From positions 248,001 to 312,000 of the forward strand of contig JADJFV010000034.1 in NCBI GenBank assembly GCA_016708435.1: a DNA stretch of 64,000 bases, in the 5' to 3' direction. The notes beneath the pieces are model-generated. The model saw only the letters and a list, made by a program, of their open reading frames with translations. It was not told the DNA's origin and did not search any database. Below, in pieces: positions 16,382 to 24,359 of the stretch. Source of the DNA: Leptospiraceae bacterium (GTDB lineage Bacteria > Spirochaetota > Leptospiria > Leptospirales > Leptospiraceae). Both the position numbers and the translations under genes were made by a program. Position 1 is the first letter of the stretch, and each line of letters begins with the position of its first letter.

Positions 16382-16408
16382 GTTGTATTGCCAGATAGAT
16401 TTCTCACA
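16382..16408. repeat. 27-base dispersed repeat
   Basis: Identical to 6206-6232 over 27 bases (core GTATTGCCAGATAGATTTCT). A further shared string, TGTTCGAAATGAC, follows near 16449 here and near 6271 there. The two loci therefore carry copies of one element. The rest of the 16084-16507 gap holds only the small peptide gene at 16145-16258. Confidence 0.55.
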
Positions 16409-16507
16409 TCGACCACTGCGTAGAGTGAAAAGTTCTACTGATAAACTATGTTCGAAATGACCGTGAAACATCTCACGACAAAGAAACAATTTTCCGATAC
16501 TACAAGT

Positions 16508-17170
16508 ATGAGACTAATCCAATTTTTTATTCCGCTTGTTTTTTTACATATATTGACTCTTATCTTCTTTCGCGGAGAATGGGGATTAACCTTAACTACA
16601 AAACTTCTGCCGATGTTTGTATTAATTTATTTAGTCGGGAAGAATTACGGAAGCTTAGAGAAGGGGCAGAGACTTTTTCTTTATGGACTTCTTTTTTCTA
16701 CCGTAGGTGATACCGTATTGAGTGAGCCGTTTACTCTATTTATTGCTGGATTAATTTCTTTTTTAATAGCTCATCTTTTTTATATATTTGCCTTTAGCCG
16801 CAGTTCTTCTCTTCATCTGGTTCGATCTATTCCATTTTATTTACTCGGTGGTGTCCTTGGATATTTTTTATTTCCTCTAATAGCACCTGAAATGAAAATT
16901 CCTGTTTTTATTTATGGATTTGCTTTGACTACCATGGGCTGGCGAATTGCTTCTAGAAATTCCGATTCTAAGTCTTTGTGGGTTGGAATTTCCGGTGCAA
17001 TTCTATTTATCATCTCCGATTCTATCATTGGTTTCTCTCAGCTTGCTCATATAGCGATTCCAAATTCTACTGTCTTAATCATGATTACTTATTACTTGGC
17101 TCAATATTTACTTTTTAAGTCTTTTACATTAAGTAAAGGGAATGGGGGCACGCACGATATCATTAAGTGA
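16508..17170 (+). CDS. YhhN/TMEM86 family membrane protein (lysoplasmalogenase-like)
   Basis: Seven or eight hydrophobic helices carry the YhhN family marks: TTKLLPMFVLIYLV near residue 30, STVGDTVL near 62, IAHLFYIFAFS near 85, SGAILFIISDSII near 165 and YYLAQYLL near 200. Known members hydrolyse the vinyl-ether bond of lysoplasmalogens. The conserved aspartates and histidine needed for this are present, but activity is not shown. A longer frame begins at ATG 16448, but that stretch belongs to a dispersed repeat, so ATG 16508, just before the first helix, is preferred. Confidence 0.8.
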   Translation: MRLIQFFIPLVFLHILTLIFFRGEWGLTLTTKLLPMFVLIYLVGKNYGSLEKGQRLFLYGLLFSTVGDTVLSEPFTLFIAGLISFLIAHLFYIFAFSRSSSLHLVRSIPFYLLGGVLGYFLFPLIAPEMKIPVFIYGFALTTMGWRIASRNSDSKSLWVGISGAILFIISDSIIGFSQLAHIAIPNSTVLIMITYYLAQYLLFKSFTLSKGNGGTHDIIK

Positions 17171-17178
17171 AGAGGGAA

Positions 17179-17370
17179 TTACCCCTGTCACCTCGAACAG
17201 CTTTATCGTTCCACCCTTCGCTTAGTCGCGCCCTTAGCCTTCGCAAGGTCTATATTGCAAACATAGACTTAGATTCATCTATACTATTTTTGTCAAATAG
17301 ACCTCTCGATTCCTCCACTTTGCGCTTAATCGCGATATTTGGTTTAGCAAGTTCGAGGTGGCAGGGGTAA
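17179..17370. mobile_element. MITE-like element with 20-base terminal inverted repeats
   Basis: TTACCCCTGTCACCTCGAAC at 17179-17198 is complementary at 19 of 20 positions to 17351-17370. Between them are further short inverted matches (AGGTCTAT near 17239 and ATAGACCT near 17299). The element is 192 bases long and has no transposase. Its left end is related to the repeat at 6156. It overlaps no gene and starts 8 bases after the YhhN stop, where it could also form a large cruciform and end transcription. A small open frame inside it is not a credible gene. Confidence 0.6.
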
Positions 17371-17386
17371 GCAATCTAAATTTTTT

Positions 17387-17416
17387 ATCTCTCTCTCCGT
17401 GCCTCTGTGGCAAATA
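17387..17416. repeat. Dispersed GCCAC-AGGCAC-type repeat
   Basis: The string CTCCGTGCCTCTGTGGCAAA (17395-17414) is the reverse-strand form of the repeat at 1422 and 11410. It sits in the 334-base gap before the glycerol kinase gene. The remainder of that gap is the MITE-like element and the glpK leader. Confidence 0.55.
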
Positions 17417-17504
17417 GATTAAACAAACAAAAAGTTTTTTCTTCTTTACATTCAGAGTGCATCGCCGCATTTATTTCTTAGAAATTGTCTGATAGGAGAT
17501 AGAT

Positions 17505-18992
17505 GTGAAGAATTATATCATTGGGATTGATGCGGGGACTACAGGAATTAGGACATTTTGTTTTGATACGAAGGGGAAGGTGATTTCGGTTGCTTACGAA
17601 GAGTTCAAACAGATTTTTCCAAAAGCAGGATGGGTGGAGCACAACGCTCTTGAAATCTGGCAAAAGACAGAAAAATTAATCCTTCAGGCGATTAAGAAAG
17701 GAAAACTCAATCCTAAAAATGCTATTTGCATTGGTATCACTAATCAACGCGAAACAACTGTTCTATTTGATAAAAAGACCGGCAAACCGGTATATAACGC
17801 TATCGTCTGGCAATGCAGAAGAACTTCAGAAATTTGCACTGATTTAAAAGCAAAAGGGTTGGAATCTGATTTTAGAAATAGAACAGGTCTTGTCTTAGAT
17901 GCTTATTTTAGTGGCACAAAAATAAAATGGATTTTAGATAATGTTGGTGGGGCTCGCGATAAAGCAAATAGAGGCGAATTGCTATTTGGCACAATTGATA
18001 CCTGGCTATTGTATAAACTCACAAAGGGTAAGTCTCATATGACCGACCATACAAATGCTTCGAGAACTTTAATCTATAATATCAAAGACAAAAAATGGGA
18101 TGTAGATCTTTTAAATATTCTAAATATTCCTGCATCCATTTTACCCGAAACTCACACTTCTCGCTATGAATTTGGAAAGACAGAAGGCGTTAAGGGGCTA
18201 CCCGATGGTATCCCCATAACTGCTCTTGTAGGAGATCAACAGGGTGCTCTCTTCGGTCAACTCTGCACAGAAGTAGGAGAAGCAAAAAATACCTATGGAA
18301 CCGGATGCTTCTTATTATTTAACATCGGAAATGATTTTCAAATTTCTAAGAATGGACTCATTACTACTCTTGCCTGTGGTCCTGAGGGTAATACTGTTTA
18401 TGCACTCGAAGGCTCTGTATTTATTGGCGGTGCTGTCATTCAATGGCTACGTGACTATATGAAATTCTTCAAAGATTCTAAAGATACTTTTAAAATCGTA
18501 AAATCGCTCAAGCACGAAGATGATATTGTATTTGTTCCTGCCTTTGCTGGACTTGGTGCTCCTCATTGGGATATGAATGCTCGTGGCGCATTATACGGTA
18601 TTACCCGTGATACGAATCAAGCTCAAATAGTGAGAGCCGCTCTTAAGTCTATTGCGCTTCAATCTTATGAGCTTGTTTCTGCAATGGAAAATGATACAGG
18701 TAAAGCTCTAAAGATTTTAAAAGTAGATGGGGGAGCGACTAACAACGAATACCTCATGCAATACCAGGCTGACATCATCGGCAAGAAAGTCCAACGTCCG
18801 GACAATGTGGATACTACTGTGCTTGGGGCGGCTTACTTAGCAGGACTTGAATCTAAAGTTTTTTCTTCCGTCGAAAGTCTAAAAGCGATGAACAAAAAAT
18901 TCAAAGAATTTAAGCCTACCATGAAAGAAGAAATGCGAGCCAAAGAAATTCAAAAATGGAACACGGCCATTGTGAAAACAAAGACCGTTTAA
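17505..18992 (+). CDS. glpK: Glycerol kinase
   Basis: At 495 residues this is a full-length FGGY kinase. Landmarks are IGIDAGTTGIR at the N-terminus, GITNQRETTVLFDKKTGKPV near 83, AIVWQCRRT near 104, the substrate loop FSGTKIKWILDN near 138, GTIDTWLLYKL near 165 and AGLGAPHWD near 350. It phosphorylates glycerol to glycerol-3-phosphate with ATP in the cytoplasm. The N-terminal GTTGIR differs from the common GTTSSR, which is unusual but conservative. The start is GTG 17505 with AGGAG six bases upstream. No glpF or glpD is adjacent, so it appears monocistronic. Confidence 0.94.
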   Translation: MKNYIIGIDAGTTGIRTFCFDTKGKVISVAYEEFKQIFPKAGWVEHNALEIWQKTEKLILQAIKKGKLNPKNAICIGITNQRETTVLFDKKTGKPVYNAIVWQCRRTSEICTDLKAKGLESDFRNRTGLVLDAYFSGTKIKWILDNVGGARDKANRGELLFGTIDTWLLYKLTKGKSHMTDHTNASRTLIYNIKDKKWDVDLLNILNIPASILPETHTSRYEFGKTEGVKGLPDGIPITALVGDQQGALFGQLCTEVGEAKNTYGTGCFLLFNIGNDFQISKNGLITTLACGPEGNTVYALEGSVFIGGAVIQWLRDYMKFFKDSKDTFKIVKSLKHEDDIVFVPAFAGLGAPHWDMNARGALYGITRDTNQAQIVRAALKSIALQSYELVSAMENDTGKALKILKVDGGATNNEYLMQYQADIIGKKVQRPDNVDTTVLGAAYLAGLESKVFSSVESLKAMNKKFKEFKPTMKEEMRAKEIQKWNTAIVKTKTV

Positions 18993-19011
18993 CAAAGAGT
19001 TTCCTCAAAAT

Positions 19012-19056
19012 CAATTACGCAGTTCAGTTTATTTTTTTGGTTGAAGTGCGTAATTG
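19012..19056. terminator. Hairpin after glpK
   Basis: CAATTACGCAGTTCA (19012-19026) pairs with TGAAGTGCGTAATTG (19042-19056) at 14 of 15 positions around a T-rich loop. It lies 20 bases after the glycerol kinase stop and 52 bases before the first TRL gene. It probably ends glpK transcription, although there is no T-tract after the stem. The loop itself contains seven T. Confidence 0.45.
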
Positions 19057-19107
19057 CAAAAGAAAAAATCTTTACTAGAAATTTCCTTTTTTGAAAGGTG
19101 TAGGAAC

Positions 19108-19539
19108 ATGTCAAATCTTAAGACAACAGAAATTATTAAGACACACTTTCAATTTTACCTAATTCGATATATGTTCGTTAGTGCAATCATATTATTGAGT
19201 TCTTGCACCGGTGTGAATTTACGATCATGGCCTATACCGATGTCTCCGAATACTCATCCGATAGAATCCTATTCAGAGGGTGGAGTATTATTAAAAGGCG
19301 GAGTGTTCTATCATTTTGGATCGAGTGTATCGTATTCTGGTCAGGCAAAATTAGAGAAGAGTGGCAGAGCGTGCTCTCATTCATTTTTATACTTAGTAGC
19401 CTTTGGGAGTTCTCGCATCTATGATGCGAAAGTAGATGGAGCCATCAATCATATCGGTATGATAGAAGAAGAAGTGTTAGCGATACTGGGTGGTTTTTAT
19501 CATAGACATTGCACGATAGTAGTAGGAGAGTCTAGATGA
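19108..19539 (+). CDS. TRL-like lipoprotein A, cassette copy 1
   Basis: 143 residues from ATG 19108 (TAGGAAC upstream). A signal peptide with lipobox LLSSC (Cys33) predicts lipid anchoring. The mature part follows the TRL-like family (Pfam TRL): GRACSHSFLYLVAFGSSRIY, then GAINHIGMIEEEVLAILGGF and a final CTIVVGE. Two conserved cysteines suggest a disulfide. The function of TRL-like proteins is unknown; they are common small lipoproteins in Leptospira. It overlaps lipoprotein B by four bases. The N-terminal signal region differs strongly from copy 2, while the rest of the gene is nearly identical. Confidence 0.83.
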   Translation: MSNLKTTEIIKTHFQFYLIRYMFVSAIILLSSCTGVNLRSWPIPMSPNTHPIESYSEGGVLLKGGVFYHFGSSVSYSGQAKLEKSGRACSHSFLYLVAFGSSRIYDAKVDGAINHIGMIEEEVLAILGGFYHRHCTIVVGESR

Positions 19540-19847
19540 AGAGACTCCAGATGATTTTACTTTTATTATTATTTAATTGTGCCTCCGGTCCTGTGGGCGG
19601 ATTAGTATTTACCAATTATGAATATGCGGGAGAGGTTAATCCTGATTCGTCGATCCCGATACTAGCAGAGGCGAAGGGCTGTCAGTTTACGTTACTTGGA
19701 TTATTTTCAGTTGGGGATTCAAGTGCGGGTCAAATAGCAAGCAATGTAGGAATTAGACGAATCGCGACGATAGATCATTCAACCATATCGATCTTGCATG
19801 TGTTGTTTGTTCGCAACTGCACGATCATAACAGGAGCGACCTACTGA
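19536..19847 (+). CDS. TRL-like lipoprotein B, cassette copy 1
   Basis: 103 residues with a short lipoprotein signal (LLLFNC, Cys15). The mature sequence is a textbook TRL-like pattern: GPVGGLVF, then EAKGCQFTLLGLFSVGDSSA, IRRIATIDHSTISIL and a final NCTIITG. It overlaps gene A by four bases (ATGA) and shares one base with gene C, so the four genes are almost certainly one translationally coupled operon. Copy 2 differs by one residue (Thr to Ser near residue 26). Confidence 0.85.
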   Translation: MKRLQMILLLLLFNCASGPVGGLVFTNYEYAGEVNPDSSIPILAEAKGCQFTLLGLFSVGDSSAGQIASNVGIRRIATIDHSTISILHVLFVRNCTIITGATY

Positions 19848-20182
19848 TGCGAAAGATGATTTTATTATTAATCCTAATGAGTATGAGTTCGTGCATAACG
19901 ACGATTTCTCCCGGTATTATATTTAACAACACAGCGGAGCATGTGTATAAGGATAGAACGACGAGTCAGTTGGGAAGTGGTCGTATAATGAAGATGGAGA
20001 AGTCGTGCACGTATAACTCGATAGTATTTGCCTTTTTTTATCATGGGAAAGTAGCGAGCGCAGCGAGTGTAGCTCGAGAGGGCGGTATAACGAAGATAGG
20101 TGTAGTAGATTATTCTTCGTTTAATATTCTAGGTCCTTTGTTTTATTCTAATTGTATTATTGTATGGGGAGATATCGAATGA
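19847..20182 (+). CDS. TRL-like lipoprotein C, cassette copy 1
   Basis: 111 residues, with lipobox MSSC (Cys16). It has the TRL-like layout: ISPGIIFNNT, KSCTYNSIVFAFFYHGKVAS, GITKIGVVDYSSFNILG and a closing NCIIVWG. It is more diverged than B from A. Its start shares one base with the stop of B, and its own stop overlaps the start of gene D by four bases. Copy 2 differs at one residue (Met to Ile at position 4). Confidence 0.83.
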   Translation: MRKMILLLILMSMSSCITTISPGIIFNNTAEHVYKDRTTSQLGSGRIMKMEKSCTYNSIVFAFFYHGKVASAASVAREGGITKIGVVDYSSFNILGPLFYSNCIIVWGDIE

Positions 20183-21159
20183 AAAAAATATTTTTGCTAA
20201 TTTTACTTTTTACCATTTCTAATTTTGCATTTGCAGAGTCAGTGGTAGAAGAAGGACCAAAGAGTAAAACAGAAATTTCTAAGCAACCAGGGACAGTCAA
20301 TGTTACCGTTGAGCACAAAGAAGTAGTAAACGAGAAGACAGAAAAAGTCATCGTAGATAAAGAGCTTACCAATAGCGTCATGCAAAAATTTGAAGATGCT
20401 GATAAACGCAGGCAACAAGCTACGAGCGAAGAGATTCAAGTTTTAAAAGATGAATTAGAATACCTCAAAAAAGAAAAAGAAAAATTGATGAAACAAAATT
20501 CAGGCGATGAAGAATTTAAGAAGATGATGGATAAACGGTTAGCCTCTACTGAAATTCGAATTCGTAGATTAGAAAAATATCTTGGAATGGATGAAGCCAT
20601 GATAGACTATTACCAGAGAAAACGAAGTCCCTGGGATTTAGTTTGGAGATCAGCTGTATTTCCTGGATGGGGTCATCGTTATGCGCGAGAGGATTATACA
20701 GGTAACACCTATTCTACTTCTATCCTAGTTCTTGCCGCACTCGGTTTTCTTGTAGATTACCAAGCCAACGCTGCCTCGGATGCGGCTAAGACTGCTTTGT
20801 TCAATGGTGTAGTTGTAAAGAATTATCAATATTCTAGCCTTGGAATTCCTGCTACATTTTCAAATACCTTTGTTTTAAATAGCTTCGCCTCTTATAATAG
20901 TGCCATGAGTGCAGTAGATTCGCAAAGACAATTATCCCAAAATCTTTACAGTGCAGCGATTGGATTATATTTAATTCAATTAGTGCATGCTTATTTTACC
21001 GGTGTTGAATGGTCAAAGGTTCAATCGAAAGATTATACAAATGAAGGCTTACTAAAACCAACCGGTTTTAATATTAAGTCAAAAGTGGATACTAATAATT
21101 ATGCGAAGGTTCCCGAAAGAGGAATTCGTTATGAAGTTGAGTTTAGCACTAATTTTTAA
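20179..21159 (+). CDS. Exported coiled-coil protein with PGWGHRY membrane domain (gene D1)
   Basis: 326 residues. A signal peptide (residues 1-19, ending AFA) is followed by a charged region predicted as coiled coil (about 60-135, many KEK and EEL heptads). The C-terminal half begins SPWDLVWRSAVFPGWGHRYA, as in the DUF5683-like family whose PGxGxxY motif opens a domain with two or three membrane helices (VLAALGFLVDY, AIGLYLIQLVHAY). It ends in a basic, beta-like tail. The first 17 bases of the gene belong to the near-identical block shared with copy 2. After that the paralogues diverge. Confidence 0.78.
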   Translation: MKKIFLLILLFTISNFAFAESVVEEGPKSKTEISKQPGTVNVTVEHKEVVNEKTEKVIVDKELTNSVMQKFEDADKRRQQATSEEIQVLKDELEYLKKEKEKLMKQNSGDEEFKKMMDKRLASTEIRIRRLEKYLGMDEAMIDYYQRKRSPWDLVWRSAVFPGWGHRYAREDYTGNTYSTSILVLAALGFLVDYQANAASDAAKTALFNGVVVKNYQYSSLGIPATFSNTFVLNSFASYNSAMSAVDSQRQLSQNLYSAAIGLYLIQLVHAYFTGVEWSKVQSKDYTNEGLLKPTGFNIKSKVDTNNYAKVPERGIRYEVEFSTNF

Positions 21160-21258
21160 TTCTATACAATCAAATGAAAAAAATATAGAGATATGAGCTT
21201 TCCTTGAAAGATAAAAAAATCTTTACTAGATATTTCTTTTTCGGGAATGTGTAGGAAC

Positions 21259-21690
21259 ATGTCAAATTATAAGACCAAAGAAATTATTAAGACAGGGTCT
21301 GAAAATTATAAAGCTCTGTCCGTCCTAATTGGTGTAATTGTGTTTCTGAGTTCTTGCACCGGTGTGAATTTACGATCGTGGCCTATACCGATGTCTCCGA
21401 ATACTCATCCGATAGAATCCTATTCAGAGGGTGGAGTATTATTAAAAGGCGGAGTGTTCTATCATTTTGGATCGAGTGTATCGTATTCTGGTCAGGCAAA
21501 ATTAGAGAAGAGTGGCAGAGCGTGCTCTCATTCATTTTTATATTTAGTAGCCTTTGGGAGTTCTCGCATCTATGATGCGAAAGTAGATGGAGCCATCAAT
21601 CATATCGGTATGATAGAAGAAGAAGTGTTAGCGATACTGGGTGGGTTTTATCATAGACATTGCACGATAGTAGTAGGAGAGTCTAGATGA
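21259..21690 (+). CDS. TRL-like lipoprotein A, cassette copy 2
   Basis: 143 residues, with the lipidated cysteine again at position 33 (FLSSC). From that cysteine on, the protein is identical to copy 1. Before it, the signal region (MSNYKTKEIIKTG and the hydrophobic core) matches only loosely, and the 100 bases upstream are also diverged but recognisable (ATCTTTACTAGA, then TGTAGGAACATG). The different leader could alter expression or processing while the mature protein is the same. Confidence 0.83.
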   Translation: MSNYKTKEIIKTGSENYKALSVLIGVIVFLSSCTGVNLRSWPIPMSPNTHPIESYSEGGVLLKGGVFYHFGSSVSYSGQAKLEKSGRACSHSFLYLVAFGSSRIYDAKVDGAINHIGMIEEEVLAILGGFYHRHCTIVVGESR

Positions 21691-21998
21691 AGAGACTCCA
21701 GATGATTTTACTTTTATTATTATTTAATTGTGCCTCTGGTCCTGTGGGCGGATTAGTATTTAGTAATTATGAATATGCAGGAGAGGTTAATCCTGATTCG
21801 TCGATCCCGATACTAGCAGAGGCGAAGGGCTGTCAGTTTACGTTACTTGGATTATTTTCAGTTGGGGATTCAAGTGCGGGTCAAATAGCAAGCAATGTAG
21901 GAATCAGACGAATAGCGACAATAGATCATTCAACCATATCGATCTTGCATGTGTTGTTTGTTCGCAACTGCACGATCATAACAGGAGCGACCTACTGA
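21687..21998 (+). CDS. TRL-like lipoprotein B, cassette copy 2
   Basis: 103 residues, identical to the copy-1 protein except for Ser in VFSNYEY in place of Thr. Start and stop overlaps with A and C are preserved exactly. Several of the nucleotide changes between copies are silent, indicating that both copies have been kept functional since the last homogenisation. Confidence 0.84.
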   Translation: MKRLQMILLLLLFNCASGPVGGLVFSNYEYAGEVNPDSSIPILAEAKGCQFTLLGLFSVGDSSAGQIASNVGIRRIATIDHSTISILHVLFVRNCTIITGATY

Positions 21999-22333
21999 TG
22001 CGAAAGATAATTTTATTATTAATCCTAATGAGTATGAGTTCGTGCATAACGACGATTTCGCCCGGTATTATATTTAACAACACAGCGGAGCATGTGTATA
22101 AGGATAGAACGACGAGTCAGTTGGGAAGTGGTCGTATAATGAAGATGGAGAAGTCGTGCACGTATAATTCTATAGTATTTGCCTTTTTTTATCATGGGAA
22201 AGTAGCGAGCGCAGCGAGTGTAGCTCGAGAGGGCGGTATAACGAAGATAGGTGTAGTAGATTATTCTTCGTTTAATATTCTAGGTCCTTTGTTTTATTCT
22301 AATTGTATTATTGTATGGGGAGATATCGAATGA
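21998..22333 (+). CDS. TRL-like lipoprotein C, cassette copy 2
   Basis: 111 residues, identical to the copy-1 protein except Ile for Met at residue 4 within the signal peptide. The lipobox (MSSC) and the two later cysteines are retained. Its stop overlaps the start of D2 by four bases. Confidence 0.83.
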   Translation: MRKIILLLILMSMSSCITTISPGIIFNNTAEHVYKDRTTSQLGSGRIMKMEKSCTYNSIVFAFFYHGKVASAASVAREGGITKIGVVDYSSFNILGPLFYSNCIIVWGDIE

Positions 22334-23499
22334 AAAAAATATTTTTAATGTTTATATGCAGCGTATTTTTTTTGCCAATGTTTTTATTAGCAGATCGAAT
22401 CGTATTAAAAAATGGAAAGACCATTACGGGAACGGTTCAAGGTCAGGAAAATAATCTAGTTACGATTATCACAGCTTCTGGAGAAAGGCAACAAATTAAG
22501 AAAGAAGATATTGTTTCTATGATTTATGTAGAGACGAAGGCTGTTAAGAAAAAACCTGTTCCAAGAAAAAATCCTACTAAAATTGTTGCTAAAGATACAA
22601 AAGCGAATACTCTCGATAAGCCAACAAAGTCTTCTGACAAGACACATGTAAACAATAATGAAAAGAATATAGATAGATTAGAGAGAACGACAGTAGATAA
22701 AGAAGTCACTGATAAGGTAATGCAAAAATTCGAGGATGCGGATAAGCGGAGATTGCAATCTACATCTTCTGAAATTCAGGTTTTAAAAGAAGAACTGGAT
22801 TATTTAAAAAAAGAGCGCGAAAGAATGCAAAGAGCCAATGAAGGCGATGATGACTATAAAAGGATTCTAGATAAGAGAATGGCCAGCATAGAAATCCAAA
22901 TACGTCATTTAGAAAGATTTCTTGCAATGGATGAAACGCAAGTAGATTATTTTAAACGCAAACGAACTCCCTGGGATTTAGTTTGGAGATCGGCTTTATT
23001 TCCTGGATGGGGACACCGTTATGCGCGAGAGGAATACACGGGTAATACGTATTCGACTACAGTGCCACTTCTCATAGGTTTTGGATTTCTTTTTAGTTAC
23101 ATAGCCAAGTCAGCGGAAAATTCAGCAAGTGATGCTTTATACAATGGAGTAGTTGTTAAGAGTATTCAATATTCTAGCCTTGGAGTATCTTCCACCTATT
23201 CTAATACCCTTGTCCTGAGTAGTTATGCAAACTATAATACATCTATGAGTGCTATCGATGCACAGAAAGAATTGTCTCAAAATCTTCTACATGCAGCAGT
23301 TGGTTTGTATTTGATCCAGATAGTGCATGCCTATTTTACCGGTGTTGAATGGTCAAAGGTCCAGCCAAGAGACTATTCCAATGAAGGACTTCAAAAACCA
23401 TTAGGACTCAATTTTAAATCAAAAGTGGATACTAATAATTATGCGAAGGTTCCAGAAAGAGGCATTCGCTATGAAGTGGAATTCAGCACAAATTTCTAG
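22330..23499 (+). CDS. Exported coiled-coil protein with extra N-terminal SH3-like domain (gene D2)
   Basis: 389 residues. After the signal peptide it carries a domain absent from D1: RIVLKNGKTITGTVQGQ, then GERQQIKKEDIVSMIYV (residues 20-65). This looks like the small SH3/Sm-like beta-barrel found at the N-terminus of many spirochaete envelope proteins. A Lys-rich linker follows. From about residue 120 on it is clearly paralogous to D1: VMQKFEDADKRR, the coiled coil and the TPWDLVWRSALFPGWGHRYA domain. The last 30 residues are almost identical to D1. Its 3' end overlaps the convergent NTF2-like gene by four bases. Confidence 0.78.
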   Translation: MKKIFLMFICSVFFLPMFLLADRIVLKNGKTITGTVQGQENNLVTIITASGERQQIKKEDIVSMIYVETKAVKKKPVPRKNPTKIVAKDTKANTLDKPTKSSDKTHVNNNEKNIDRLERTTVDKEVTDKVMQKFEDADKRRLQSTSSEIQVLKEELDYLKKERERMQRANEGDDDYKRILDKRMASIEIQIRHLERFLAMDETQVDYFKRKRTPWDLVWRSALFPGWGHRYAREEYTGNTYSTTVPLLIGFGFLFSYIAKSAENSASDALYNGVVVKSIQYSSLGVSSTYSNTLVLSSYANYNTSMSAIDAQKELSQNLLHAAVGLYLIQIVHAYFTGVEWSKVQPRDYSNEGLQKPLGLNFKSKVDTNNYAKVPERGIRYEVEFSTNF

Positions 23500-23945
23500 T
23501 CATTGTTAAATATTAGGTAAATAACCTTCCACTTCTTTTTATACTTGATAAGGGTAAAATAATCATATCCATATTGCTCGCGGCTATTCGATGTTAATTT
23601 CCACCGCACAGTCACTTGCGCTGTTCCTTTATCGAATTGGATTTTTTTAGACAGTGGAATCTCTTTCATTCTTTCTGTTGAATACGCATGTGCATTCTTT
23701 TGACCTTCGATGAATGCGGATAATTTTTCTTCTCTTACATCACCACTTCTTTCAAAATGAATGATTGCATTTGGATGAAAGCAAGATTCATAGCCTTCCA
23801 TATCCATATTAGACCAAGTAGAAAAATAACGATCAATTGCTTCTTCGATATTTTTCTTTTCAGTTAAATCCTCTGCTTGTATCTGAACTTGAGAAACTAA
23901 TAATAAAAATAGAAGTATAGCTGAGTAATGAATTATTCTTTTCAT
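23496..23945 (-). CDS. Exported NTF2/SnoaL-like protein
   Basis: 149 residues with a signal peptide (residues 1-24, cleavage after IQA). The mature part has the cone-shaped NTF2-like pattern: an opening helix (IEEAIDRYFSTWSNMDMEGY), then FHPNAIIHFERSG, a helix and three closing strands (GTAQVTVRWKLTS, YGYDYFTLIKYKKKWKVIYL). Members bind small molecules or act as enzymes or scaffolds, and the function here is unknown. It is a single minus-strand gene that overlaps the convergent D2 gene by four bases at its end. Confidence 0.78.
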   Translation of the reverse strand: MKRIIHYSAILLFLLLVSQVQIQAEDLTEKKNIEEAIDRYFSTWSNMDMEGYESCFHPNAIIHFERSGDVREEKLSAFIEGQKNAHAYSTERMKEIPLSKKIQFDKGTAQVTVRWKLTSNSREQYGYDYFTLIKYKKKWKVIYLIFNND

Positions 23946-24039
23946 GTTTCCGTTTTACCTGTTATTTATGCATTTAACATGTTTTGTTCTTTATCGTTAA
24001 ATTGGTTTACAAATTGGTCAAACGAAAAATACTCTGATT

Positions 24040-24276
24040 ATGAAATACCTAGAAACTTCCCAAATCATTCCTATGAAAGGAATGTCTTATACAATGTATG
24101 AAATTGAAGGTGATGATAAGATTATTCGTATGCTCACATTTATTCCCGATGTAAATGAATTGCATATTTACCCAAAGCCTCCTGTTAAAAAACTATATAA
24201 GCCAGAACTATGTAAAGAAGTAGAAGCTGAATTTTTTCTAAAACTATGGACGGACGGAGAAAGCAGAAAGGGATAA
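24040..24276 (+). CDS. Small hypothetical protein
   Basis: 78 residues, no signal peptide or membrane segment. A possible beta-rich core (MSYTMYEIEGDDKIIRMLTFI and LHIYPKP) is followed by a charged helix. The ribosome binding site is weak. The regular amino-acid mix suggests a real gene, but I cannot place it in a family. It lies alone between a minus-strand NTF2-like gene and the repeat lipoprotein. Confidence 0.5.
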   Translation: MKYLETSQIIPMKGMSYTMYEIEGDDKIIRMLTFIPDVNELHIYPKPPVKKLYKPELCKEVEAEFFLKLWTDGESRKG

Positions 24277-24359
24277 ATTTTCATTTTTGCTTAGATGGAT
24301 TCCTATTTTTATTGCTTGCATTATTATTTTTGTCTGATATTATTTTGTGACAGAAAAAT

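Larger units (their letters stand above)
19196..20195. repeat. 1000-bp near-identical block, copy 1 (partner 21347-22346)
   Basis: Aligned at a constant offset of 2151 bases, this block differs from 21347-22346 by 14 substitutions that I counted, with no insertion or deletion. It begins at the lipobox of gene A, covers all of B and C, and ends about 17 bases into gene D. Sequence on both sides is homologous but much more diverged. This boundary pattern is what gene conversion between older tandem duplicates would leave. Confidence 0.85.
21347..22346. repeat. 1000-bp near-identical block, copy 2 (partner 19196-20195)
   Basis: Second copy of the block described at 19196. The whole duplication, including diverged parts, runs from about 19055-21159 to about 21210-23499, in direct orientation. 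Confidence 0.85.

Noticed and set aside
17167..17370. 67-codon plus-strand frame after the YhhN gene
   Set aside because: It coincides almost exactly with the MITE-like element and overlaps its inverted repeats.
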